DNA of 64,000 nucleotides from Bugulina stolonifera (Eukaryota > Bryozoa > Gymnolaemata > Cheilostomatida > Bugulidae), in the NCBI GenBank assembly GCA_935421135.1, contig OW285195.1, forward strand, positions 11,252,391-11,316,390, read 5' to 3'. The notes beneath the pieces were generated by a model. The model saw only the letters and a list, made by a program, of their open reading frames with translations, made no database searches and was not told where the DNA came from. The translations under genes were made by a program, and so were the position numbers. How positions within the stretch are numbered: position 1 is the stretch's first letter; each line of letters starts with the position of its first letter. Shown here in pieces: positions 29,001 to 40,800 of the stretch.

Positions 29001-32000
29001 CTCTCAAAGGTGTGCCTAGATCTCTTCAATGAAAAATTGTGTCCAATAACTATTGTATGTCCTTGATGAAGTCGCATAAATTTAGGGGAGTAGAGGGCAC
29101 GTTGGTTATTGAAGCTGTTAGTTACTAAATTACATGAGTTCACATGTGAATATGGAAGCATTGATTACAACTGCTACTTAATGTTCAGCAAATAGATGTG
29201 CGAAAAACAATTTCCACGAAGTTTTGGCAGCACAACATGTTAGAAATTTTGTGTAATATGGCCTGCATTATTGCAGAGTTTTGTTAGAAAATGCTACCAT
29301 ACATTGTACAAGCAGAATTTACTTATTGGTGCTGTAGTACTACTAACAATGCTGAAACTATAGTATGGTTTGTTGGCATTTAATAGACTAGAAAGAGCTA
29401 TATATGACTGTAGGACTTGTTCTTACTCTGATCTCTTGCATCTGGGAGCAAACTATGACTTCATCAGATGTTTAGCTAAACATGTTTTAGAAACCGACGA
29501 TATTAACATGACGCAACTACAGGAGTTTCTAGAAGAAGCAATGTTCATGAAAGATTTCAGTCATGCCAATATCCTAGTGACTCTGGGAGTGAGCTGGAGG
29601 AAAGGTGATAGACCTAATGTTGTCTTACCATATATGGCTCTTGGAGATCTTGGATCTCTGCTTAGGAAACCAGAGATGGTGAGCTTCATTTAAATCACCT
29701 ATTTGTGTGTCCCAAATGATTTCTCTGCCGGTGACCATAGAAGATTAGTATGACCATAGAATACAAGATTCCACACGTTCCAAAGTTGCATGATTCGCTC
29801 TCTTGAACGGAAAAGCTGAGTGGAAAATACTTTGGTGTATTATAGCATAATACGGAGTCTTTATGTTTTCCTCTCCATAAAGGTCGTCAAGATGACAAAT
29901 TTTACGTGAAATTATATGGAAAATAATATTGGCTAAATGCTTTATTCACTAGCATTTAGTCTGTATAATATTTGTATTTTGTCACATTATTTTATTGAAA
30001 TGTGATGATAACCAAAACTCTGCAACCCTTTGTTCCCTCCTCCACATAAGATGTTAGCCAGTCCGATTTAGTATAATATGTAAGTCAGTGTGAACTAAAA
30101 TGGAGGGTTGGGAGTTTGAGTACTTATTTTATAGGATATCTAGATTACTGCTTCATCAAAACTCAAAGATGAATATAGTCATGGTAGATAAGAGGACGTC
30201 TAAACTGGCAAGGCATTTCATTTCAATCAAATATTTCTAGTTCAGAGAGTCATCCGTTTCAAATATGCCTCTTCCTTGTGTTTTAGATATTCACAAATGG
30301 TGATCTCGTACACTTTGGTATGCAAGTGGCTACAGGAATGGAATATTTAACAGCAAATAAAAGACTACATCGAGATCTCGCTGCCAGAAACTGCCTGTAG
30401 GTTGCAGCTATTCAATGCAATTTAAATTGTCAGCATTCTAGACTTTAAAATTGTGCGTTCTAACCTTAGAGTAGCTGTATATTAATATCAATTTGTAATT
30501 TATTTCACAGAGTTGATGACACATTTCTAGTAAAGATAGCTGACTTTGGTCTCAGTAGAGATGTATATGCAGATAGTTACTACAGAGAGAATGATAAAGA
30601 TAGACCAAGACCTGTTAAATGGATGGCTCTAGAATGTCTCACTAATGGCTACTATAATTCTGCTACGGAGGTGGTACGTTACTTATACAGTGTACATGTG
30701 TGTTTTATGTACTGTACATGAGTTTGTATGTACTGTACATTTGTTTGTATGTACTGTACATGTGTTTGTAAGTACTGTACACGTGTTTGTATGTACTGTA
30801 CATGTGTTTGTATGTACTGTACATGTGTTTGTATGTATAGTGTACTGTACATGTGTTTGTAAGTACTGTACACGTGTTTGTATGTAATGTACATGTGTTT
30901 GTATGTACTGTACATGTGTTTGTATGTATAGTGTACTGTACACGTGTTTGTATGTACTGTACATGTGTTTGTATGTACTGTACATGTGTTTGTATGTATA
31001 GTGTACTGTACACGTGTTTGTATGTACTGTACATGTGTTTGTATGTACTGTACATGTGTTTGTATGTACTGTACATGTGTTTGTATGTACTGTACATGTG
31101 TTTGTATGTATAGTGTACTGTACACGTGTTTGTATGTACTGTACATGTGTTTGTATGTACTGTACATGTGTTTGTATGTACTGTACACGTGTTTGTAAGT
31201 ACACGGCTAGAATGTGCTAATTTTATGTGATTACCCTAACCCTCTCACTTGAGTGATGAATGCTATCAATATATACATAATATATCAATTCAATTCTACA
31301 TAAATGTACAAGACAGCACCTAATTCCGTATTTACTGTGCATGTTAATGTGTACCATGCATAGCTGTTGATGCAAATGCATACAATATGTTTTGTGAGTA
31401 TATACATTGTAATTGTACATGTAAAAAGCATCGGGGTCAATTTGAAATCATCTCCCTTTTATTGCAGTGGTCATTTGGAGTATTAATGTGGGAGTTGCTT
31501 ACTCGTGGCAGTTCTCCATATCCAGGAGTCGCTAACTGTGAAATACTCAAACATCTACGACAAGGATATAGATTGAGTCGACCAATCAACGCAGCTCCAA
31601 CTCTGTATGTATAATTAGACACGGATTCATCACAAATACTGTGTCTACATTTATGGGCAAATGTGAGTTATAATTATTGTAATGAGGTACATAGTAAAGA
31701 TCGACAAATGTAATTGTGGCCTTGAGCTATACTGTGCTAACTTAGCTAGCATTATATAATATATTGTACAGGATAAATACAATTATGGCTCTATGGCACG
31801 GATAAAAGTAAGTAGCTAAGCTTGCAGAAAGCATGCAGTGAAGGTGTCCCCCCCCCCCATATGTTGCACAGATAGACTGTAGATTGAACCCTGGACTAAC
31901 TATATTATTATGCTACTATTACAGATTTGAATTCATAGAGACATGCTGGGATGTGGAGCCAGACAATAGGCCAACATTTACAGAGATTAGAGAAGTTCTG

Positions 32001-33444
32001 GAAGCGTGCATACTCAGTGCAAGTCAGCAATCGGCGACCAATGACCTCACTAAGGGTATGATACTCACACTTTCTCTTGGAGTTATGCTCTCTGACATAT
32101 GATTAGAGTAACTTTTATACAGAACATAGCAGTTTATAAATTGTAGAAATAAAGAGTACTATGTTATTACAGATGACTTCAAGTACTCATATGTCCGACA
32201 GCACACTAGAATGCTGCCTGATGACTACTATAGTGATGACAAGTATATAAATGATGGAGAAAGAGTAGAATATATTGACAGGGGAAAGGTTATTGATGGT
32301 AACGTATTTATAATACTCATGAATTTACAAGAGTTCTCTGTGTTAAGAAAATTCCCAAACTAAAGGAAATTACTTCTTTCATCGTTAGCTCCGCCTGTGC
32401 GCTGAACTGTAACGAACCAAAAATTTGCATGCCAGCGGTTTCGTACAACACATCGCACACATGGACACACATGTTGAACAAATTGAAATGAAAATATCAA
32501 ACAGCCAGTAATTAGAAAAAAATATGGAGCAACATTTTTTAAAAAATGAAAAAAGTACACTTGTGATCAATCAGGAACAATTGGTACGTCTAAATGTCAA
32601 ACACTGTTTCATCTACCCACTCTGTTACGACAGATCCCTCCAGTATCACGCATAGTGTGCTCAGACCTTTTGTAATCAGAATGAATGAATGTTCTCCTTG
32701 AGGCAAAAATTAGGGTGTAGCGAAACCACCTACCCTTACCCTACCCACAAATCTACCTACCCCACCCACGAATTCACCTACCCCACCCACGAATCCACCT
32801 ACCCCACCCACGAATCCACCTACTCCACCCACGAATCCACCTACCCTACCTCCACCCACGAATCCACCTACCCTACCTCCACCCTACCCTAAATCTCTTG
32901 TGTACCTCAAAGGTTATTCTGTAAGGAATCATCACATTTCTATTGTATACTTTCTCTAGACCTGCTCATAAAATACGCTCTCTCTATGCAACTTTGTATC
33001 ACTACATCTTCAATAAGTCCAGGCAGACATTGAAATCATTATGTTGCCTTATAGTAGCAATGAGAGGATAACGCTACAGTCAGTTTTGACAAAGACTTAT
33101 CTTCTAGTATTTGTATCAGTTAGTGGTTACTGGAGATGGGAAAACCACCTTGCCGAATTATACTTACAGCAGCACAATCAACAATTAGTCACGGTTCTGA
33201 TACTAAGACTTAACAGTATATATAGTTATATAGTAGAGTAGTTGCATTTTCGTGGGTGTCTTACATGAAGGATATACCGACTTAACCTGGGAGTGGGCCG
33301 GGTAGTGGATGGCAAATCTACTTATTTAGCCCTAAATCCCATATATAGATGTACCATAATTAATTCTGTGTTAGTATCCACACTCATATTATTGTAGACT
33401 ATGAGCAACCACTGCCTGTATTAGATGCCCCTGTGGGAGACTAA
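20049..33444 (+). CDS. MET-like receptor tyrosine kinase B, tandem paralogue of A with shortened tail, 24 exons
   Basis: Exons: 20049-20143, 20858-21030, 21948-22274, 22526-22750, 23057-23176, 23547-23705, 23925-24139, 24387-24532, 25239-25412, 25665-25764, 26097-26175, 26441-26592, 27049-27276, 27409-27508, 27933-28052, 28231-28353, 28929-29009, 29491-29678, 30287-30396, 30511-30673, 31468-31604, 31925-32055, 32173-32298, 33398-33444. They join in frame to 1,172 aa. Domain order equals A: signal peptide, NHL-like propeller, Sushi (QPIC...FTCVNGY...IRC...PTC), IPT repeats, membrane helix (about 767-790), kinase with Lys869, HRD Asp965, DFG Asp983, Tyr995/996. Twenty of 24 exon lengths are identical to A; exons 9, 14, 15 and 24 differ. 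The last exon stops after [14 protein letters not shown], so about 80 residues of A's tail are missing. Intron 20 carries a 0.5 kb minisatellite. The kinase appears active. Confidence 0.88.
24741..24928. repeat. Pair of imperfect palindromes in intron 8 of receptor B
   Basis: Two imperfect palindromes (24741-24772 and 24897-24928) each begin AGTTGTG, contain CTCTCAG with its inverse GAGAG in the centre, and end in an AACT. They resemble the AGTTATC/GATAACT hairpins found elsewhere in the window and may be footprints of a small foldback element. Confidence 0.55.
30690..31205 (+). repeat. Minisatellite, about 21-bp unit, in intron 20 of receptor B
   Basis: Tandem units of the form TGTACTGTACATGTGTTTGTA repeat for about 0.5 kb, with interspersed longer variants that add a TATAGTG segment and frequent CATG/CACG changes. 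Each unit contains a GTACTGTAC/GTACATG palindromic core. All long open frames here on both strands are periodic by-products of the repeat. The matching intron of A is only 120 bp and lacks it, so the array arose after the A/B duplication. Confidence 0.95.
32730..32890 (+). repeat. Minisatellite, about 20-bp unit, in intron 23 of receptor B
   Basis: About seven imperfect copies of CCACCCACGAATCCACCTAC are found, with TACCC-rich edges. They lie in the last intron of B, just before the shortened terminal exon. The apparent Pro/Thr/His-rich frame through it is a by-product of the repeat. Confidence 0.9.
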
Positions 33445-33597
33445 TCAGATTATTCAATAAGAGACACCTGACCAATCACTAAACAGGAAAGAGCTAAACT
33501 AGGTCATGTGATACATTATTGACTTTCCAACATCTGGTAAACCACTCATATCTATACTCGTTATACTTCTCGGGATATTACTTTCACTCCAGAACCT
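33445..33597 (+). pseudogene. Decayed remnant of the receptor B C-terminal tail
   Basis: Directly after the B stop codon the DNA still aligns with the tail-coding part of A exon 24 (shared stretches CTAGGTCATGTGATAC and CCAACATCTGGTAAACCA). In B it contains several stop codons and small indels, so it is now non-coding 3' sequence. The longer tail of A is therefore probably ancestral and B lost it. Confidence 0.75.
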
Positions 33598-33717
33598 GTA
33601 TAACCAGGATATTCTTCTCAAATACTATATTATACTATCTCGTCCCATCCAGAAACACAGATCTATATTTGTGTAAAATCACGTAAATATTACACCAGCA
33701 TTGGTTATTATTGTCTA

Positions 33718-33925
33718 GTAACCATGACTACAGCATAACAATAACTGTAACCATAACTACAGTATAACAATAACTGTAACCATGACTACAGTATAACAAT
33801 AACTGTAACCATGACTACAGTATAACAATAGCTGCAACCATGACTACAGTATAACAATAAGTGTTACCATGACTACAGTATAACAATAATTGTAACCATG
33901 ACTATAGTATAACAATAATTGTTAC
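33718..33925 (+). repeat. Minisatellite, 29-bp unit, downstream of receptor B
   Basis: About seven copies of a 29-base unit containing ACCATGACTACAGTATAAC follow one another with few substitutions. They lie between the 3' flank of B and TRIM-like gene C. A canonical AATAAA at about 33979-33984 follows and could serve B on the plus strand, but that is inference. Confidence 0.92.
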
Positions 33926-34835
33926 AAGTGAAGAATTGCAATTCAACTAAATCTTTATTTAAGATCAATTTAACTTATAATAAAGAATGTGTTTGTTGTG
34001 CAGTAAAGAACATCATGTTAATATCAACAGCATTATTAACACTAGAAATGACATTATGGATTTTATACAATCAATTAAATTCAATAAGAATTGTACACAA
34101 ACACCACCTCATTGCCTTATATAAGTATTCTGGGCATTAGGCACACCTGCTACTATGCTACTGTTTTGAGCCTAGTTTGGGGGACCAGTCTACCTTATCC
34201 AACAATCTGTTTGTATTCTACAGTTACGCTCGCTGTCCTGGTAGTAAACCTCTAAAGTTAAAGCATTAATAGTTCTAACTAGGTACTTGCAGGTAATATT
34301 ATACTTGATAGATGATATACATGTATAATAAAGCCTTTTATATGTAAATCCATAGGCTACGATTTGATAACAAAAATATAAAAGGAAGTAGTTATAAAGA
34401 TAGAGGACAGCATAGCCTAAGGTCCGATCTATACAATGTAAGGTCAGATATGGCTCCCTCAATGTAGTTATCAGCAGCTTTGGAACTCAATCTAGGGAAG
34501 TACATAGAACACAAAACACTGTGTACAACAGCCATACATTGCACACAGTCCATATTGGTATTACATTCATACCATATTATAATAATATATAACTTGTAGT
34601 TGTACAGTCATGCAGTGTTTAAAGCAGCAATAGGGTATTTGTCCAATAATTTGCAGGATTTATTAATAGACACAATAAGTATAACTGTACATGTATAACC
34701 AAGGGTGCTTCCAGGTCATAGTTATTTAATACTTATCATACTGAGAGATTGGGAGAGGACAACTACTTATTATGCTCAGGTAACACTATACTATGTAACT
34801 CCCTACTATTTGATGGTCACAAGGACTGTACCTGG
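33926..34835. other. Convergent intergenic region between receptor B and TRIM-like gene C
   Basis: Both genes end into this interval. An AATAAA on the plus strand (about 33979) and an AATAAA on the minus strand (TTTATT at about 34659-34664) are plausible polyadenylation signals for B and C. The part from about 34390 is clearly paralogous to 59460-59955 downstream of gene D, so the TRIM duplication unit extends past the stop codon. No gene is seen here. Confidence 0.5.
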
Positions 34836-37800
34836 TTAGTTGAGCTGGTAGAACAGAACTTTACGAGAGTTAAATCTTGGAACAATGAGAGTGTCACCAG
34901 ATATCTCCAGGTCAGGTACACGTGATACATCATTCAATGTGAAATCTTCCAGTTTGGAGATCAATTTACCTGCAACAACAAGTATCATGTACATAATTAT
35001 TACAAAGATATCTATATTTAAAAACTAAAAGTTAGCAAACTCTACTTATAAAATATTCACAGTAACTCTTGTACAGACATAAATAATGCATATTATAGTT
35101 GTAACACAGGCTACTAAAAATACCTAATGAGTATTTGTGTACTGCACCTACAGTGTTCAATAAAAATGAAGCACTTGTTAAAACAACAGATTCACAATTT
35201 TTTTCAAATTTCAACTTGAAGCTTAAAACTTCCTCTATTAGAAGTAAGCCAAGCTGTATGTTTAAATCACAGCACTGTATAAATATAAACCAACATACCT
35301 ACCAATCTAACACATGGACATGCTGTATAAAACTAATACTGGTACGTTATATTACTGTAGCCTGTTCATAATTCCTACTTCTTGTTAATTACCTATATAA
35401 ATGTATGTACAAAACTCAGGAAGTGAGATTTCTCACATTAGCAAGTACTTCCAGGTGCTCCAGAGATATTTTACTATAATAACATGAGGGTATAACATAA
35501 TATTACTAACTAACCAGTCTCTATATCCAAGATCCAGATGACAATGCCTTTCCCACTGCCAGCGATAAGTACATATCTATTCTTATAGCAGATCACACCT
35601 TCTGGTTTAGGTACATCCTTAGATGTCCAGATGACTCTCTCTGTATCCAAGTCTAGTTTGAATACTTGAGAAGACTTGATATCAGAAACAACTACACAAT
35701 GTCTGTCTGCTGCACAAATATCAGTGTACCTATTGCTGCTAAGTGTATGACAAGGGATGTGTTTTATTACCTCCCCAGTAAGAGAGCAGAGGGTGAGCAG
35801 CTTGTTACTGCTGTCAGGAACTACAGCCTTATCATCAACAATAACAAGTTTGTTACACCATGTAAGATCCACATGATACCGGCTAGTGGGGTATACCCCT
35901 GAGAGATCATCTACTTCAAAAGAGTGTACTCCCTGGTCACATAGAAGTGCATACAGTAGATCCTTATACACAGTGATACCACGTACCCTGGGATGATTAA
36001 TTAAGCGTGAACGAGTGAGTCGATAGTTCTCATCAATACTGTCTATCCCTTTATCATTATCATGTCCAACATAAGTTTTACCTTTATATGTACCTACAGT
36101 GTTACAATTACCAGAAGTACCAACAATTTGTAGAAGTGTGAGAGATTTAGGGGGTACAGGGGTTGTAGGGGGTGTAGAGGGTGCAGGGGTCATAGGCGGT
36201 ACAAGGGTTGTCCTTCCTTGACCTACACTAATAGATAGATCTGTTGTGGAGACAACTTCAACTTCTATGTCTCTCTGTTCCCCTGTAAACACAGAGGAAT
36301 TAAATTGATGTTTATAATACAAGATATACAGGGTTAATAGCTGTGGATACCAAAACACTGACTAGTATAATAAGATGGGGCATTACCAAAATAGACTGGG
36401 AACCTAGAGCCCAGCATCCACTCAAACACTATTGGATGAATTGAACCCAGGACTCCCTGCCACTTATATGCCGAGACTAAGATATACATGAATAATAAAT
36501 ACATGTAAAACAGTACAAGTCATAATGTAAGATATCATGTATCAAGTACCTGGTATACTATATTAACATTTATTCAATATTTATATACTGTAACACATAT
36601 TATAATATGACAACAGTCACACTGCCCACTGATGAACTACTACAGTGTATAAAGTACAATAAATATTATTATACTGTAACATATCTGTTTACATAGAGGG
36701 AGTAACTCCAAATATTGTGTATCATATTTACATAGTATTTGTGTTAGGAGGAAGTAGTTACCTTTGACCTCTAAAGTCATCACACCAAAGAGCTCTAGTT
36801 TAGGTATCTCAACTGATATCAATTTCTGTATCTTATCATTAATTTCTGTATAACTCTGTACAATGTCCACCTGTATATATAAACCAATGGAAGTCAATAT
36901 TATATACCATAAACCTATCATCAAATAGTCAATAGAAACACATACATAGTAATTGTGTTCTCTTTCCTAAGTATATAGGCCTACACTGTACCCTCAATAG
37001 TAACACTTCAAAATAATACAGAGTTCAGTAGTTGTCTTCTCTCTATAATACTGTACACACCAGATGGCTCTGTTTTAGCTGAGCTTCTATCTTCATTCTA
37101 CTCTTACTCAGATTAGACCAGAGAGTTCCTACTTCTTCCTCCATATATCTGGTCAGGTCTGATTTAGTCTTAGTTCTCTTTGATAAGAACTCAGTCTCAA
37201 GTGTTTCATATTTCAGTCTCACTTCCAACAACTAAATCACAAAGTAGAGCAGCACACACATGTATATGTAGATAGTGATAGAAATAAACAGAGAATTCAT
37301 TTAAATACTCAGAGAAGGGAAGTGGACTATACAGGCTAGAAAAACAATTATGTCATATATTATACATGACAGACACACTCCGACTCAATGCCCCCAAACA
37401 CAAGGATAAGGTCTAAGGCTACATTAATATAATACAATTATTATATAGTGTGACCATAGAGTTAGGTTAGTATAAAATAACTCCATAGTCATCACAGAAT
37501 CATACCAACCTGTTGATCACGATGTTCATGGAGAATCCTCAATGAATCTGCCGTCTCAGTGTCAAAGTCTGATACAACTTTAGATACTCGTTTAAACAGA
37601 TCTGATAGTCTATCTTCTTCAGTTAGTAGTTGATCTACTGTTATTAGTCCTTTAACCAACTCATCAATTTTAACTAGCTGGTGAGCTGAACCTGTGTGAA
37701 ACATAACAGACATATTAGAGGAGTGTATGCCGACTACAATATCTTAGTAGTAGACCTATTAGTTACAGTTGAGATGAAAATGAGGCTGAGGAGTTCTACC

Positions 37801-40800
37801 ACAGCGATAACCCTACTATATGACTATCCAATGTTTAGTTTCAACCTCTTAGTTTCTCGTCGCAGACATTCATAAAGAGAAGACAACTACAACTGGAATG
37901 TGTTAATTACATGTTTAATGAAATCAATTATCTGCAAAATTATTAAAATTTGTATCATTAATCTATCTATCGACAAAACTCAATATATGTACAAATCACA
38001 AGTAAAAATTGCGTGAGATTAAATTGAGTAGTGACACTGAGGAAACAACGTGTGCCATGTTGAGACTTTTAGAACCAATCAGAATGACCGAAAGAAAAGT
38101 TTGACCAATGTAATTCTTTGTTACTGGGCCCAATATGGCTTATTGCTTACTTCTGGTGACATAACTCTCACAATAAACAGCTCTGTGGCACACTATAGGT
38201 ACTTACCGTCATCACAGAGTTCAAGGTCAAGGAGGCACTCTGAACAGAAAAGTCTAGTACATTCTTTACACCCTGAATAGTATTCAAAGCCTGTATGATC
38301 AAGGCAGACCTTTCTCTCCAGTCTTTTAGCCTGTGCTCTATAATCTGATATGGTCATCCTCTGATGTTCCTCATTCACATCATCATGTGACTAGTAATAA
38401 AAAAGTAACCACACATCACATAAAACACAGACTAAACTAGCTATGTCTGGAAACATGCTCAAAGAAGATAGACTAAACTAGCTAAGACAGAAAATATGCT
38501 CAAACGTAGTAGAAGGAAAGATAGATCACTCTGGCTAAAAACCTCCCCCCCCCCCCCAACCACCTTCAGACGCATTCCAGACTAAGCAAGGAATTATGCT
38601 ACCGTGTGGACAGGATACACAATTTGGATCGATATACCGAACCGCACCGGACCCCGTGATCCTGGCCTCAAGCGGTGTTAGACGGTGTCAACTTTGGTTT
38701 GATATACCGGATCGAATTGGTCCAGGAGCTAGTTTGCCTAATAGAGTTGTCCCATCATGATCGTGCAATACAAGGGAACAAAAACCCTCAACACTTTCTT
38801 GCAACATGAGTTCATGCCAATCATTGTTTTATTTTATTTTCAGATATGGCAGGCAGACAGGGCTTCATTAAAACATAGTATATGTATATTATTTTTATTT
38901 AAGTGGCTATTGGGTTAATGAAAGTAATCAGTGCTTACTCCTATTCCAAGATTTTGTATTTGCCCATGTAGTCTAGTGAGTCTTAAGTTGCATTGGGTCT
39001 TACTTCACCTATTTTATATAATTTTAATAAATATAAAAACATGAGGCTGGACACACACCCAACCGACTACATATAATTTATTAGATTTATTACTGATTGT
39101 GACCAAATTACAGAAGAAAAACAGCAAACATTGTTTCCACCACACTCGTACCATTGACACAAAAAAACAACAAACTTAAAATTACATGGGCTAACTTCAT
39201 ATCACAAGAGAAAGAAGAAACGCTAGCATATTATGATGTAATGATAATGTAGGAAATCTTTCTTGCAAGCTTTCTTGATAGATTGCTGATTTGGTGTAAT
39301 TCAGTGTGTCAACCGATTGAATCTAGCAGATTTGTCTTCAGATTTGATATTAAGATGGCTCGATAGCTCAGTCCGATGAATTCTACCTACAAAATATTGA
39401 TTGAACATTAGTATCAGATTATTTTAAATAAATAAAGAGCTGGTGCTTACCAAAAGCATAACTACACAACGATTTTAAATTAAAAAACCATAATTAATAA
39501 TGATTAACTATTATAAGAATTGAAGCTATTCTTAGTTACAAGCGATTATAATCAAATTTAAACATTAGTAGTAGATTAATTATAATAGAAATAATTAATC
39601 CAATGGTATGTTTAAATTTAATTATATTATAATAAATAATCCATTATATTCGATCATATACTACTAATCTATTTCAGCACACTATTCATGAACAAAGCAA
39701 TCATATGCAAATAGAATATAATATACCAGAATCCGCTAAGTTACGTAATTATTAATCAATTTGTTATAATTTAATAATAATTATTACCTCCATAACGTTG
39801 ATAATCAATCACAGCCACGATGGCAGTTAATGTAGAAACGGATAAGCGAAGGTATGCAACCTAGTTTGAAGTGAGGTAAACAAGAACACATGACATTAGA
39901 CCGCATGAATATTGAATGACTACTGACATAGCGATCCGGTTCGATAACATCGAACTACACCGAACCATCGATATATCGTTTGGGCACAGTGCCGGTACGA
40001 TTCGGTGCATAAAAAATTTGCCGATGTGTAACACCGAGGGCAAAGATAGTGGAGGAGAAGATCGGACACTCAATGATAAAACCCTGTCCTACCAAATACG
40101 CCCAATTTGGCGGTCCCGACGTTCCGCGATCTACTTCCCGCCTAAAATGTGTTGAACTTTTAGATGGCTGCTAGACTAGTGTTGCGAAGCAACGGGTTAA
40201 CTGTTGCGCTCTTTCTAATAATATATCGTTTGTATAAGTAGACTGTCTATTCGATGCCGCTGTTAGCAATATTATCTGATTGTCCGGCGGAACACCAATA
40301 GCAAAAGCGGATTTGTGTACAAGGAGGCGGGGGACGGACAGTTTTTGGCCTGAGTGTCTGATCTTCCCTTCCACTATCTTTGCCGAGGGTTCGCACACCG
40401 TTTACATCGTTTGAAACCGAAACACCGTGCATGCCTAATTACAACACACCTACATGTGCAATGACTAGACTGGACTGACTGATATTACTATGGTAACCAA
40501 GTTTACAGTATCATAATAACCAATATAATATACAAGACCTGATTGGCCAATACTTTTCATATTATTTTATTAGCTTTAAAATGTCACGTAGTATACTTTT
40601 TATCGAGTTGAATTTTAGTAAGAGAAATAAAAGGATCAAATATTATTAGTGCACATAAATATAGCTATAATTATTATTCTAAAAGCGTACATATTATTTC
40701 AAGACTATTCGTCCACAGATAGACAAAAGATAGTCATTAGGCCTATTTATTCACTGCGAGTCCACAGTCAGACATGGCAGTCATTCAATATACAATCCAC

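Noticed and set aside
30690..31205. Regular repeats considered as a CRISPR array
   Set aside because: Units are directly contiguous with no unique spacers, and the context is a eukaryotic intron.
30679..31220. Several long overlapping open frames on both strands (up to 173 codons)
   Set aside because: They are periodic translations of the 21-bp minisatellite inside a receptor intron and show only repeated short motifs.
32360..32570. Minus-strand Phe/Cys-rich open frames in intron 23 of receptor B
   Set aside because: They overlap an intron with AT runs, have no start context or homologue, and are absent from the A intron.
36425..36485. B-box-like GGTTCAATTC on the minus strand, also near 61975-62030, considered as a tRNA gene or SINE
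   Set aside because: No A box at proper spacing and no cloverleaf could be drawn; it is shared by C and D because of the gene duplication.
39861..40432. Open frames of 61-79 codons, duplicated at 49478-50049
   Set aside because: They run across the CG-rich inverted-repeat element, overlap on both strands, and are conserved only because the whole block is duplicated.
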